Source: Drechmeria coniospora
Lineage: Eukaryota > Ascomycota > Sordariomycetes > Hypocreales > Ophiocordycipitaceae
Assembly (NCBI RefSeq): GCF_001625195.1
Contig: NC_054389.1
Location: forward strand, 2,170,001 to 2,234,000
Direction: 5' to 3'
Length of the DNA: 64,000 nt
The number at the start of each line of letters is the position of its first letter. The stretch's first letter is position 1. Below are positions 35,401 to 46,949 of this stretch, in pieces. A program made the translations under genes and the position numbers. The notes under the pieces are model-generated. The model saw only the letters and a list, made by a program, of their open reading frames with translations, ran no database searches and was not told the origin of the DNA.

Positions 35401-37860
35401 AATTACAGTATTACTTAATTGCTTGCAAGTACTTTCTTACAGCAAGTAAGTACGCAAGTACAGTACGTACCATGCGGGCAGGGAGTTGTACTTATTTACA
35501 CGCATACTTACAGTACAGTACGGGGTACATGTACAGTAGTAGTACAACTAACACATGAGGAAATCGCCATCTGCGCAGATAGGCTTGCCTGAGCGAGATG
35601 GACAGGAAACAAGGGCGCTGCAATGCGGTCACTTACAGCTGTAAGGAAGGGTAGTTGCTCGTACTTGAACTTGTACCTGCCTATCTCGGCCGCCCTAGGG
35701 CACTCGTATTACCTACATGTATTTGTTCTCAGTATGGTTCCTTGTGGTTTAACACATGTTTTCCGTACTTACTTAGTACTTGTATAACTGCATACTGTAT
35801 AATTACATGTAAGTAAGTAGTCCGTATTCCGTACATGTCCGGAGTAAGTACGGAGTACTGTAAGTATTGATACAAGTTTTATTGTAATAATACCTAGTAC
35901 GTGACCTCTCGTACGGACGAGTGTACCATAAGTACTGGTGCCATCATGCTCGTGTACAGGAACATTTTCGGAGTACTTGCTAGCGTTTAGCATAATGCAA
36001 GGACACCTACGGTGTACATAGTACGGAGCACCAGGCACTAGTTAGTACAACGACGTACGAGTAGTACGAAGCATCGGAGGTTCATGCAAGTACTCTGTAC
36101 TTGTACCCTGGCAGCTTTCTAACCAATTGCGCACCTTGAGAGGTATTGATACCGGATAGGTGCCCTTGTACTTGTACTTGTACTTACATGTACGGAGTAC
36201 TCGTCGAATAATAAAAACTTGTGTGCTTGTTATTGTGTAGTCCAATACCGCAAGTACTACTCCGTACTTCGTACTCCGTTCCGAGTACACCTGCCGTACA
36301 TGTACTAGTGAGCAGATACTTTCAAGAACATGTGCTGTAGGAGCTTACATGTATAAGTACTTGCACGCCTTCTTGTACAGTGTACGGAGTACAGCACAAG
36401 TGCTCCGTACAACGGGTACATGTACAAGTAGGGGTAGGTGTAAGTACATGTACTTGGTTGTAATTATGTACGATTGTGCGCGTGAGACATGGCAAGTCGC
36501 CCGCCACCTCTTGGTGTTCCCTGAATAGCTTCCTAACAGCACATGGCTTATTGTTACCGTATTGCAACGGAGTACTGTACTCGTACGGCACATCGCAGTG
36601 TTCGTCCACGGTACCTACAAGTAGTAAGCACATATCGAGGTACGGAGTACAGTACGTACACTTGTAGAGTACGCCTCTACATGTACAATACATGAACTGT
36701 ACATCTATCCAAGTACTCGTAAAACGCAACATCCAAGTGCCTCCTACCTGCACGTACACGTTGTTGCATGTACTGGTACTGCAGTACTCCTCAATACTTA
36801 TACGGAGTAAGTACTTGGGTGGTACTTCCAAGCATCCATGTATGGAGTACTTGCTCCGTACTGTACTTGCAAGTACAGTACTTGTAACTACTCACAGCAC
36901 TTCGGAAGTCCTGTGCCTCCTTGCACCTGCCTCACACGAGACCGGTCGTGGAGGACCACACCGGACCGGATCTGAACCGGGCAATCACCCATCCACTTCG
37001 CCTGCCACCACGACCTGCAGGAGAACGAACGCCTGTCCAGTCAAGCCAGTTCGCCCAATAATCCATCTCGCCTCTCCACCACCACCACCTTCAAGCTTCT
37101 CACCAACTCCGCCAAGTCTGCCTACGCTGCCTCGCCTCTGTGCGCAGTCCTCACGCTCGTTTCCCCAACTTTCGCTCGCCTCGCCCGACGCTCCTTTCTT
37201 TTTCTGTTTCTGCCCAACCCCGTTTCCTCTGGTAGCCTTACCGGACTCGCCTCTTCGTCCGATCGCAGCCGCCTGCCGCTGCTCGTCGTTCCCTACTATC
37301 CTCGTCTTCCGAGTACGAACTGGATCCTGCGCCGCTCACGCCCGCCCGCTAGGTGTCGTTTTCGTCTCCTCTCATCCTATCAATCCACAGGTCGAAGCCT
37401 TGTAGCTCCTAGAGGCTGTCTTGCCATTTGGCCCTGGCCCTGTTCCGTTCCTTTCCTGCTCTCGATTCCCCTCTCCTCTCCGCTGCTCGCCTCGGGTCGT
37501 CGACAAGCCGGGCACCTCGTCTCGCCATCGCGTCGCCTGCATCTCAGCAGTCGCCGTGCGTTTTCTTTCTCGAGTCGCACCTGTCAACCGCGCGTCATCC
37601 GAGCACGACGCCCCATCCGACCCCTTACCTAACAGTGCTTGCTCGCGATTTCATTCTGCTACACCATCTTCACCATCACTCCACCAGCAGCAAGGTAGAA
37701 ACCGTGCCAAAGTCGGCAGCACCTTTCGCCCACTCTCGTGCACCCGGACTTGGATGGTAGTTTCGGCCATCTGCGAATCACCCGCTCGGCTATCAAGTCC
37801 TCGTGGTCCGCGCCCGCGGTTCTCCCTACCTCCTCTATTTCTTCCGACGAGCACCCGACC
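32471..37860. repeat. Longest gene-free region, dense GTAC-word islands
   Basis: About 5.4 kb. From 32750 to 36900 almost every 100 bp contains several GTAC-centred words (TACGGAGTAC, AAGTACTTAC, TACATGTAC); CGGAGTACTCCG is present intact at 33999-34010. A short interruption of ordinary sequence lies at 34690-35030. From about 36900 to 37860 the DNA becomes pyrimidine-rich (CTCGCC, TTCGTC) and is probably the promoter and 5' UTR of the SH3 gene. Its open frames (36692-37405, 37421-38029) show no domain. Confidence 0.6.
33999..34010. repeat. Palindrome CGGAGTACTCCG, copy 1
   Basis: Perfect 12-bp palindrome, CGG-AGTACT-CCG, flanked by further GTAC words. The layout (inverted CGG triplets) resembles a Zn2Cys6 factor site with a 6-bp spacer, but binding is not shown. 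Confidence 0.6.
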
Positions 37861-39781
37861 ATGCGCCCTTCCAATGCCCGCGAGGCAACACCCCGGAGCC
37901 CTCAAATGGAGGCCAGAAGCCGCCGCGGTAGGTCGCGACAGTCGCGGTCGACACGGACAAAACTCTTGGCCGCTCTCGCCACATGGCCGGCTTTGGCAGC
38001 CGCACAGGCCGGGGGCTGCCTGTCGCTGAGGAACTCCAAGGCGTGCCCGGCTTTCCAGTCTGCCTCCATATCTACCAGTAATGCCTTATTAACAACCTAG
38101 TGAGTCCCAAAAGAAGCCATTGGCATGCCGGCCCGCTTCGTCGCTGACGGTTTCCTTTCCTGCCAGCCCTTTTCTGCAGTTTGCCTCGGATGTCGCCGCG
38201 TTCGACAATCAACTGGCAGCATACGTCAAAGCAACCTATGTCAGGGAAAAGTACGGACGCAGTCCCATCTTGGACCCCTGATGCTCCCATGCTAATGCCG
38301 TGGATAGATTCCAAAATGTCCTTGGCTGCGGCGGCATCAACTTCACGGACACGAGTAACATGTACGCGCGGTACACGACGACGGCGCTGTGCAACGCTCT
38401 TGTCCAGCGCTCCATCAAAGACTGCAACTTGTCCAAGGACGCCTCGAGGCCGGTCTGTGCCGACACGTGCGCCGAATTTGCGCAGAGCGAGGCCTTCATC
38501 ACGGCGGACAAGGACCTCTGCTCCCACCCGAGCCCCGACCTGAACAAGCTGATCCGAGCCGACTTCACCACCTGCGCATTGCCGGACGGCTCCCTGCAAG
38601 GCCGGTGCGTCAACGGGGCAGACAACGAGGGCGAAAACTGCGGCTTCGCCAACAGCACCCTCGGCCTCTGCGCGTACTGCAAGGCCGGCGGCATCAACTC
38701 GACCGACACGTGCTGCTACAACGCCAACGCCGAGAAGCGCTGCCAGGGCGTCAAGCTGCCATCGTTCACCGCCACCATGACGTTCTCCACGCCAACTCCA
38801 TCATCGACGGCGCCCGCCGCCGACGGCCACGGGGATGGCAACGGCGGAAGCCGGCTGAGCGGAGGTGCCGTTGCCGGCATCGTCATCGGCTCCCTCGCCG
38901 GCCTTGGCCTCCTCGCCGCACTGCTCTTCCTCTGCGTCAGGACGAGACGGCGGGAATCGGGGAGTCGGGAGCGCGGCAGCATCTTCAACCAGCCGACGCC
39001 AGCTAGGGTCGGGCCGCCGATGGCTCAGGCGAAGCCGGGCCCGCCGGAGGGCTACGAGGTGCTTCCCGGAGGACGCGTGGCGCGGATGTCGGCGCTCGAG
39101 GGGCACTCGGGCGGCTCGCCCACGCGACTCGACCACGAAGGGCCGGGCGCGGCCTCGGCGGCGACGCTGGCGTTCAAGGGCGGCGACTCGCCATCGTCGT
39201 CGGATGAATTTGCCGACAGCCCGCGGTCGGAGTCCCGCGGCGCTCTCCGGCCGCCACCAGCCTCGCGAAGGCAAGGGTCCCTGTCCAGCGGCTCGCTGCT
39301 CGCAAGCGATCCCCAATCCCCGGCGAGCGGCTGCGACTTTTCGTCCCCCATGGGCGTCGGCAGCCAGCAGTCGGAGCAGCTGCCCTTCTTCAAGGACTAC
39401 TACTCTCAGGACGACATCCACCCGTCCGACAAGGTCGCCGCCCTCTGGGCGTACCAGCCACGGGCGGCCGACGAGTTCGCGCTCGAGCGCGGCGACATGC
39501 TGAAGGTGGTGGGCATCTGGGACGACGGATGGGCAACGGGCATCATGCTGAGCGAAAAGGCCGAAGACTGGGAGGCCAGGGGACAGTCCCAGAGGGACAG
39601 CGGCGTATCCAACACGTCGGGGCCGCGCGGAAGCACGCCCGTCTCGTCGAACTGCGAGATGAAGGCGTTCCCCCTCGTCTGCGTGTGCCTGCCCGAGCAC
39701 TGGCGCAAGACGATCGACGGCGACGGCTCAGCCGGGGCGGCCTCGCCCGGTGTCGTCACGGGAGCGTCGGACGGACGCTGA
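37861..39781 (+). CDS. Single-pass membrane protein with Cys-rich ectodomain and cytosolic SH3 domain
   Basis: 598 aa. Exons 37861-38099, 38167-38250 and 38308-39781; introns 38100-38166 and 38251-38307 (GCTAAT branch point). Basic N-terminus, then signal-anchor core LLAALATWPALAAAQA (about 35-50). The ectodomain to about 290 contains many Cys (GGCLSLRNSKAC, VLGCGGINF, CNLSK, CADTCAEF, CAYCKAGG, TCCYN) and ends in a Ser/Thr/Pro-rich stretch. One TM helix at about 295-318 (AVAGIVIGSLAGLGLLAALL) is followed by RTRRR, giving Cys-rich side out. The cytosolic part is Ser/Pro-rich with an SH3 domain at about 482-530 (ALWAYQPRAADEFALERGD, DDGWATGIML). The topology resembles yeast Fus1 or a wall-sensing receptor, but I see no sequence proof of either. 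Met 37906 is an alternative start, which still precedes the signal. Confidence 0.8.
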
Positions 39782-41138
39782 GCCGACGGACGGCGATCGC
39801 ACACGCAGCTCATCTCATCTCTCCATTCGGCCGACGCAGGTCATCTGACTCGACACGGCGCCGCGACGACGATGCCGCGAACGCAGGACGCCGGTGCCTC
39901 GTTCTGATACGATGGCCGACGCCGTCATGAACGAGCCGAATGAGCTGCTGTTGCTTTGTTTTTTTCTTCACTATACCCGGCCATCTGGCCGTTGGCGGTG
40001 CTCGCTTTCTTCTCCTTCGGTTCCGGAGCGTGCTTTTTCAATACCCATTGCGCGCCGTGCATATCGGGGCGCGAAACGCACGAGGGCAGGTGCGTCTGCG
40101 TCGTGGCGACAGCAGTCAAAATGGATGCATAATGGGAAGACGTGCTTCCCGGAGGGAGCTGGGGGATGGAGGCGACGGCGAGGATTGTGTCGCCGCGACG
40201 TTGGAAGTACTGTACATATTATTGTCTGCATGGGGTTGGTTACCTGCGCGTTTGCTTTTTTTGGTCTCCCGATTGTATTTACCTAGTTCAGATACCAAGA
40301 ACCATTCCTGAGCGCCTGCGCCCGCTGTCGCCGTGGTGGTGCCATGTGCGGCGAGTTGTCGTTGGATAGGGAGGCTATGAGCGAGCATCGACAGGTCCCA
40401 TACTTGGGCAACGTCACACATGCGACGACCAGTAGTGGCGACGACCAGTAGTGACTTGACTGACGATCGAGAGTTGGCAGGTGAGGTGTGCGATGTGAAA
40501 TGTGAGATGATTGGAGGCCGAAACTGACCCTTATTCCGGAGTACTTCGACATCTCTTTTTTGGCCAAAGGCCAGACGAACAGCCACAGGCGGTTTGGGCG
40601 CAAAGCTACGGATGCCTTGGGCCCTGTCTCGGGTTCGAGCAACGCCACTGCCGCGGCTGACTGACCGGCCTAGATGGAGCCGAGGATTCAACAGGGTGGA
40701 CCATGTGGCGTGGAGAAGCTGATTCGACGAGAGAATTTGTACTTGTCCTATTGTGAACCTCGACGAGTTTCTGTCCGTTGTCGGTGAGCGCGTCTTGTCC
40801 TGCTCTGCCCTTCCTTTCTTGTCCGTCCTGCCCTGACACGCCGTTGAAGTTGGAGACAGAGGCGAGGCATTGCTGAAGGGTGGTTAGTCGGTCGGAAAGC
40901 ACGACGAATGAATGGTTGGTCGTCGCGGTGGAGCTTCGCTTCGTCACTGTTCCGGCCCATGAAACAAAAAAAAAAGGAAACACGCTCGCGTTTTCCCCTA
41001 CCAGTCACCACCTCCTCCTCACTTGCAAGCAACCGCTCGCCACTCTCTCGTGCCGGCATCCTGCGAGCGTGTCCGATAGGAACTGAAGAAGACCGGCCAG
41101 CAACGCGGACGGCAGCAGCAGCAGCCGAAGTGGCAGGC
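39782..41138. other. Intergenic SH3 gene/DcpS
   Basis: About 1.35 kb. Short frames without domains. A tandem GACGACCAGTAGTG duplication lies at 40425-40452. An A run is at 40967-40978, and CAG repeats at 41112-41124 are just before the DcpS start. Confidence 0.5.
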
Positions 41139-42212
41139 ATGGGTGACGACCACGATGGCAACCTCGGCGCGAGGGCCGAGTCTCTCGTGCCCAGGTTCCA
41201 GCTAGACCGGGTTCTCAACCAAGGTGCGCACTCGGGTGACCTTTTTCTTCCTCCTCAGCCATCGAAGGAGGGACCGCTGACAGACCTCGTGGTAGACCAG
41301 GGTGGACGGCGGACGAGCATGTACGGCACCATCGACGGACGACCGGCCGTCCTCATCGTCGAGCGGGCGCCCTTCCCGACCTCGGAGGCCTACCTCGGCC
41401 GCCTGCCGGCCTCCCTCGCGCGCGTGCGCAACCTCGGGGCCAACGACATCTACAGCTGGAGCATGGCGCGCTCGGGAGGCGGCGACGAGACGGGCACGAC
41501 CGTCGATGCCGACGACTTCTTCGCCGACCTCAAGATCAACCTGATCTACCCTTGCACCGAGACACACGTGAGCAAGTACAGCAAGCAGGGCTTGCGCTTC
41601 GTCACCGAGACGCCCGACATCTACAGGGACAAGGTCAGGCCGTACATGCAGCGCAAGCGGGAGCAGGGACGTCTGAACTGGGTCTACAATATCATCGACG
41701 GCAAGACCGAGGTCGAGGACGTCATCTACAGAACCCAGCTCGGCGAGGCCGGCGACGAGGGCTTCCTGCTGCTGCCGGACCTCAACTGGGACAGGAGCAC
41801 GCTCGAGGCTCTGCATCTGCTCGCCATCGTCGAGAGGCGCGACATCTGGTCCCTCCGCGACCTCCGCAAGAAGCACATCCCCTGGCTGGAACACATGAAG
41901 GACAAGCTCCTGTCGGCGACGGTGTTGACGTACCCTGCCGTCGCCCGGGACCAGCTCAAGCTGTACGTGCACTACCAGCCGACCTACTACCACTTCCACA
42001 TCCACGTCGTCCACGTCGCCCTCGAGGCCGGCGTCACGCAAGCAACCGGCAAGGCCGTCGGGCTGGAGAGCATCATCGAGACGCTGAAGGCCATGGCGGG
42101 CCCCGATGACGGAGAAGCGGGTATGGATCGGCTGTCGATGAGCTATACCCTGGGCGAGGCTAGCGAGTTGTGGACACAGATTTTTGCCCCGATTGGTACT
42201 GAGTCTCTATAG
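41139..42212 (+). CDS. Scavenger mRNA decapping enzyme DcpS
   Basis: HIT-family pyrophosphatase that hydrolyses m7GpppN caps left after 3'-5' mRNA decay; 333 aa after splicing. The frame is open throughout, but the segment 41224-41295 reads unlike the family and is a 72 bp intron: removing it gives RVLNQDQGGRRTSMYGTI, the conserved N-terminal region. Exons 41139-41223 and 41296-42212. The histidine triad is HYQPTYYHFHIHVVHV at about 254-269. The start at 41139 (MGDDHDGN) is the last upstream Met before conserved sequence. The 3' end overlaps the coding end of the GILT-like gene on the other strand by 53 bp. Confidence 0.93.
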   Translation: MGDDHDGNLGARAESLVPRFQLDRVLNQGAHSGDLFLPPQPSKEGPLTDLVVDQGGRRTSMYGTIDGRPAVLIVERAPFPTSEAYLGRLPASLARVRNLGANDIYSWSMARSGGGDETGTTVDADDFFADLKINLIYPCTETHVSKYSKQGLRFVTETPDIYRDKVRPYMQRKREQGRLNWVYNIIDGKTEVEDVIYRTQLGEAGDEGFLLLPDLNWDRSTLEALHLLAIVERRDIWSLRDLRKKHIPWLEHMKDKLLSATVLTYPAVARDQLKLYVHYQPTYYHFHIHVVHVALEAGVTQATGKAVGLESIIETLKAMAGPDDGEAGMDRLSMSYTLGEASELWTQIFAPIGTESL

Positions 42213-43287
42213 CTTGCACGAGGTCCTCGACGTCGGCGCCGTGCGGGCAGTTGTACCACGTGCCGCCGTCGCGGATGCAGTATATTTTGTCGTTGAGCCG
42301 GATCGTGCAGCTGATGGTGACGTTTGCCTACCCCTTGTCGTCAGCACCGGCGTAAAAAAACACAAAATATGCCCCAGGTCTGGGCTCCAGGTTCTCTCCA
42401 CCCCCGATCCCGAGGTGGGCGGGTGAGTGGGCAACGCACCTCGGCCGTCCGCTTGACGCTCTCCCGCAGGAGCTCGAGCCCGTGGGCGCCTCCGTTGCCT
42501 ATCGCGCAGTTTTTGAGGCGAGCAACGTCGATGCCGTGCTCTACCGCGCATCTCTCGACGAGGGCGTCCTGGGGGATCCGCATGAAGTCCTGGCTGAGGC
42601 AATTGATGAACTCGAGATTGATCAAGGGGTCGGGGTAGAGTTCGCGGGCGCAGAGCTCGATGATGTTTCCCTTGCACTCATCTTGGCCGTGTTTGCACGT
42701 GACGCGACCACCGGCCGCGGGCCTGGTGTTTTGTTCAGCTGCCTGCTCTGCTCGTCTTTGAAGTCTAGAGATTAAAGGTGCGAGGGTGCGAAGGGAGTCG
42801 ACGGATAAAGGGACATGAGGGGAGAAGAAGGTAGCCGGGAAAGTAGGCAGAAGAGAGAGGGAAGCGCAGTGGCAGCTTACTTTCCAATGTAGTTGAGCTT
42901 AAAGTCGACCATGTGATGAACGCGTTTCATGACGGGGAGGATGAGAAGGTGAAGGGCAGCCTGCACAGCCGTTAGCAATTGTTGGCAGCCCATCCTCCGG
43001 TCTCTTACCTTTGTGTCGGGGCATTTGCTTATGATGTGTGCCTCGAGCGGCACCAGTTTATTCGCAGCCGCCCGTGGGAGACTGTAGCCATGCACGAAGC
43101 TTCCGCGTGAGAGGTGCAAGCCGATGATCGAGATTGCTACGACGGAGAGGACAGTGCGGAGGTAGCTGCGGAACCGGCTGGCCATGCTGGTAGCGGGGGA
43201 AAAGCTGCTCCGGCTTCTCGCGCTGTTATTCCTGTTGTTGCTTCTGCTGCTGCTGCGGCTGCTGCTGCCGCCGTTCTTTTCCCCCAT
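42160..43287 (-). CDS. GILT-family (gamma-interferon-inducible lysosomal thiol reductase-like) protein
   Basis: 283 aa. Exons: 43287-43009, 42960-42881, 42764-42440, 42327-42160; introns 42961-43008 (48 bp), 42765-42880 and 42328-42439. A Ser/Arg/Asn-rich N-terminus precedes a signal-anchor (LRTVLSVVAISIIGLHL, about 48-64), then the GILT core: VPLEAHIISKCPDTK, CKHGQDECKGNIIELC (family signature CQHGxxEC), and a Cys-rich end (ISCTIRL, IYCIRDGGTWYNCP). Fungal relatives usually read CPDAKDC; here splicing gives CPDTKAALHLL, so the second Cys of the presumed redox pair is missing. That could mean altered or lost reductase activity. The start at 43287 (MGEKNGG) was chosen because the 100 residues before it are low-complexity and unlike a signal. 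Confidence 0.85.
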
Positions 43288-44829
43288 TGTAGCACGTTGT
43301 ATAAGGAACGATCGCGACTTGCGACTGTGGTGGCCACGGAATATTCGACACGGTGCTGACGTTGCCAGAGCAGATGGTGCAGGAAGCAGAAAATGCCAGA
43401 ACCCTGAGCGTTTTTTTCGAACCACGTGGGAGGGGAAGGGTGCGGGGTCGGAGGAGGGGATGGGAGGGGAATCGGAAGAGCAGAGCAGGTGATGGGCGGT
43501 TCGGGCAGGCTTCGGGGTGGACAGAAGGCAACGATGCGGGTCACGATGTTGCGAGTCCCCGTGGAGCGAGGGCGGAGATGAGGGCAAAACACGCAGACTG
43601 GTTAGGCCGTATTCGATGGCAGTGGAGATTCGCTCTCATGAGTATGAGAAATGAAGAAGTGCTGATGCTCGTGACGATGGCAGGCCGGGAAGCAGTTGCG
43701 ACCTTCTTTGGGGGTTTCCGTCTTTCCGTCCGTCGATTCGACAAGTTCGCCGTGTGGCGTTCCGCATTGGGCAAGGCTGAGGAACGGTACGAGAACGGAG
43801 TTCGGCGCGCTAGTGGCTTGGGTCGGTTCAAGGTTATTTGCCGTTGGTTCGGAGCGCAAGTATGCCGTTCCAGAACTCGCACGAAAATACGGAGTACTCC
43901 GTACTATACGTAAACACTCCATGCTTGCACTCTGCACTGTGTTAGTACGTTAAGTGCTCCGTGCTTGCACTCTGTAATATTAGGTAATTATTTCGTAGTA
44001 TGCAGTAATACAAGTACCTGTACGGATACGCAGCAAGTATAATACTTACTGTACGGAATAAGTACTTGGTAACAAATAACAATACGTCATACAAGCATAC
44101 CTACTCCGTGCACATTGGCGTGAACATCTACAAGTACAACCAAGTACTGTAGGTGCGTAAGTAAGTACTGTGGGTGCGTAAGTAAGTACTGTAGATGTGT
44201 AAGTAAGTACTGTAGATGTGTAAGTACTGTAGGGTAGGTGTGTAAGTCCTGTGCTTACCTAGTACTCAGGTGTGTGAATGTACATGTAAGTGTGTAGGTG
44301 GTGTGCAAGTACTGCAGGCGTGCAAGCACTGTAAGTAAGTAGGCGTTGTAGTACTGCACAGTACTCCGTAGTTGTGCAAGTACAGTATGTGCAGCTAATA
44401 CTTACACCTACAGAATACAATAAGGCAGTGTCGTGTTAGCTAGCATCATCTACGACATGTACATAAGTACTGTGAAGATACCATGCCGCATAGCACCTTT
44501 GCCGAGATTCGTCCTCATGAAAAAGGCAACTGAACCCACAAACACGTGCGCGCTATTGCAGCTATGCATGCATTGTTCGTTTTCCCATCCGTCGTCTGTC
44601 AAAGTGGCGGGAGTCTTCCATTGCTCAAAGTTGTAAAGTCCGCGTTCGCGTCCCTCGCCAGACCTACCCGCTCGAGGTCCAGGCCATCGTCGGGGCAGGC
44701 GTCATCGCGTCCAAGTGCCATGGTCCTCTTCTCCGTACCCCTGTCTCTGCCGCTTGTTTGGACCGCAGCCTGGCTCCGGCATCTCATGTGTTCGTATGCG
44801 TCCCCTTCTTCGACCTAACCGACCACCAC
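43288..44829. repeat. Intergenic GILT gene/NCA2 with GTAC island
   Basis: About 1.5 kb. The 43880-44420 stretch is rich in GTAC words, with CGGAGTACTCCG at 43890-43901 and a 21-bp tandem repeat at 44143-44244. No gene recognised. Confidence 0.6.
44143..44244. repeat. 21-bp tandem repeat built on AGTACTGTAG
   Basis: Three full 21-bp units (44143-44163, 44164-44184, 44185-44205), then a 17-bp and a 22-bp variant. Each starts AGTACTGT and ends GTAA-GTA; the differences are mostly A/G or C/T changes. Confidence 0.85.
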
Positions 44830-46949
44830 CTAGTTCAGCCACCGGGCGTACGCCCACCGGATCCTCTCCAGCGCCTTCGACTGCACCAGGATCCCCTTCA
44901 TGTTGGCGAGGTCATCGAGGTCGTCCAGAAAGTCCCGTCGAATGTCGCGCGGCATCAGCTTGCCCACCACCTCCCTCAGCACGTGCACCTCGAAGAGCAG
45001 CAAGCCGTGGTCCTTGTACGGCAAGACGTTTCCCTGCGCCGGCCTCGCCTCCGACAGGATGCGGTCGACGTTGCGTAGTATGCGGACCGCTCGACCGGCC
45101 GTCGATGTCCGTCGCTGTCCCGAACGACCGCCCAACAGGCTGCCGAGGTACCGCAGAACGCCGATGGAGACCAAGACGCCCGGCGTGAGGCCGACGAAGC
45201 CGAAGACGAGCTCCTGGCTTTTCAGGAGCGAGTCGATGCCCGTCATGGCCACTTCCAAATCCACCTTGGTCTTCTGCACCTGGATGAGGAGCGACCGTAC
45301 GAGGTCGCCGCGGACGGCACCCACGAGCGGGCTCTTCAGGTCCTTCTCGAACGCCCGCAGCACCGGCGTCACGTCGCCCTCGGCCACCTTGGCGCGGATC
45401 GCCGCCACCTGGGCGGCCGAGAGGGACGAACTCCCGTCGGCAAAGTGCGGCTTGTCCATGGCAAAGTCCACCACCATCCGCTCCAAGCTCTCGCGATCGG
45501 CCCGGAGACTGTCGCGGCTCATGATGGCAATCTCGCTCGCCTCGTCGTGACGGATCGTCTTGATCACCTTCTGCACTGGCAGCACGATCCAGTTGAACCA
45601 AAAGTCTCGGACCGTCTGGCCGAAATCGGCGATCCAGTCGACGATGTCGGCCTTGCGATTCACCAGCACCCGCAGCACCGTCGTCGACGAGAGAAGACCG
45701 ACGACGGCAGGCAGCCAGTACCGAACGGCGACCGGGGGGCGCCCGTTGGCTCGCGTCAAGGACTGCATCGCCGCCGCGTGTTGCGGCAGCGCCTTGTCGA
45801 TCAACGCCAGCAGCCGGCGGGCCAAAATCGCCGGCCGATCCATCGCCGTCGTCTCGAACATGTGACCCGACACGGCGGGGTCCTCCGCAACGCCCGTGAA
45901 GACTTTGTCTTCGAATTCGTCCATGTCCGAGCGTAAGTTGCACACCTCCCAGAGGACCACGTTCATGAGGGCGATGCTCCGCTCCACCGTGCTCTTCAGG
46001 TCTCCCGGGTCGCCTGCCTCGGCCTTTTCACTCTCCTGGCCGAACTGGAGACCTTCGTACATGAGAACGCCGAGGCCGCTCGCCGTCATCTCCTTCAGCT
46101 TTCTCAGCTGCCCCTGCTTACGACGCGCCTCGGACCGGCAGAAGGCGACCGGGGACAGCACCCTGCGCTGGATGTTGGCCAGGGACCGTTCTCGGATGCT
46201 GTCACGCACGATGCCGTAGAACCTGCTCCATTGCTGCGTCAAGCCCGTGGCTGTGGAGTCGACGAGGTCGGATGGAGCGCTGCGCAAGTCGACGGACCGC
46301 ATCCGGGTCCTCGTCGAGCGGTACACATCTTGGGACCAAGCCCAGAATCGCAGCGGCGACGTCTGCGCGGCGTAGAGGCTGCTGTAGGTATGCGAGCTCA
46401 ACACTTCGGACCAGTACCATATGTCGTCGCTCAGCGGGATGATTCGGTCGAGGAGGCTGTTGAGAACGACACCGTACAGGTGGACGGTGGCCTTTGTGAC
46501 GAGCAACCACTTTATTTCGTTTTCGTAAAAGGTTCTGGCATCTACTTGGCGCTGTGCTGCGTCCTTGTCCCCCTTTGCATGGAGATGCTCCGAGGGTATG
46601 CCGGACTGGAGGAGGAGGTCTCGCACTCGTTGTGCCGAGAGAAGCGGCTGCGTCGACGTCGTACTCAGCGATTGGATTATCCGCAGAAGATGGTCTACCC
46701 TCGGCGTGACTAGAGCATCGGCGGCAGCAACGGTAGTGAAGCCGTGCTCATCGACGTCGGCGCTTCCCTCCTCAGACCAGCTTTGGGGGCGGAATATGGG
46801 AAGGCGGTCGAGGTAGGCGTCCCGACGACGCACCTGACTGCAAAGGGTGAGAGCCTGTGTCAGCAAAGCAGTAGCTTGAAACTAAGTCGACTATGTAAGA
46901 GGGCGGATGGGAGCTTGCCCGATGACACTTACTCGGCGACAAGAGACAT
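44830..46949 (-). CDS. NCA2: Nuclear control of ATPase protein 2 (Nca2)
   Basis: Mitochondrial membrane protein affecting expression of ATP synthase Fo subunits 6 and 8 in yeast; 674 aa. A 17-nt first exon (46949-46933, MSLVA) is joined through a 95 bp intron (46838-46932) to exon 2 (46837-44830), giving MSLVADQVRRRDAYLDRLP. Two TM helices flank the characteristic Nca2 core: YWLPAVVGLLSSTTVLRVLV and LVFGFVGLTPGVLVSIGVLR. Between them is WFNWIVLPVQKVIKTIRHDE. Ends RIRWAYARWLN. The large open frame alone would start at an internal Met at 46866. Divergent from ERG25 across about 1.6 kb. Confidence 0.93.

Noticed and set aside
32750..36900. Transposon remnant as the explanation of the GTAC islands
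   Set aside because: I found no terminal repeats, target-site duplications or reverse transcriptase/transposase-like frames; the repeated words are too short and mixed in orientation.
40600..40660. Possible tRNA from a GGTTCGAGC-like B-box
   Set aside because: No matching A-box, acceptor stem or anticodon arm could be formed around it.
44143..44244. CRISPR-like appearance of regularly spaced repeats
   Set aside because: The units are contiguous tandem copies without unique spacers, in a eukaryotic genome.
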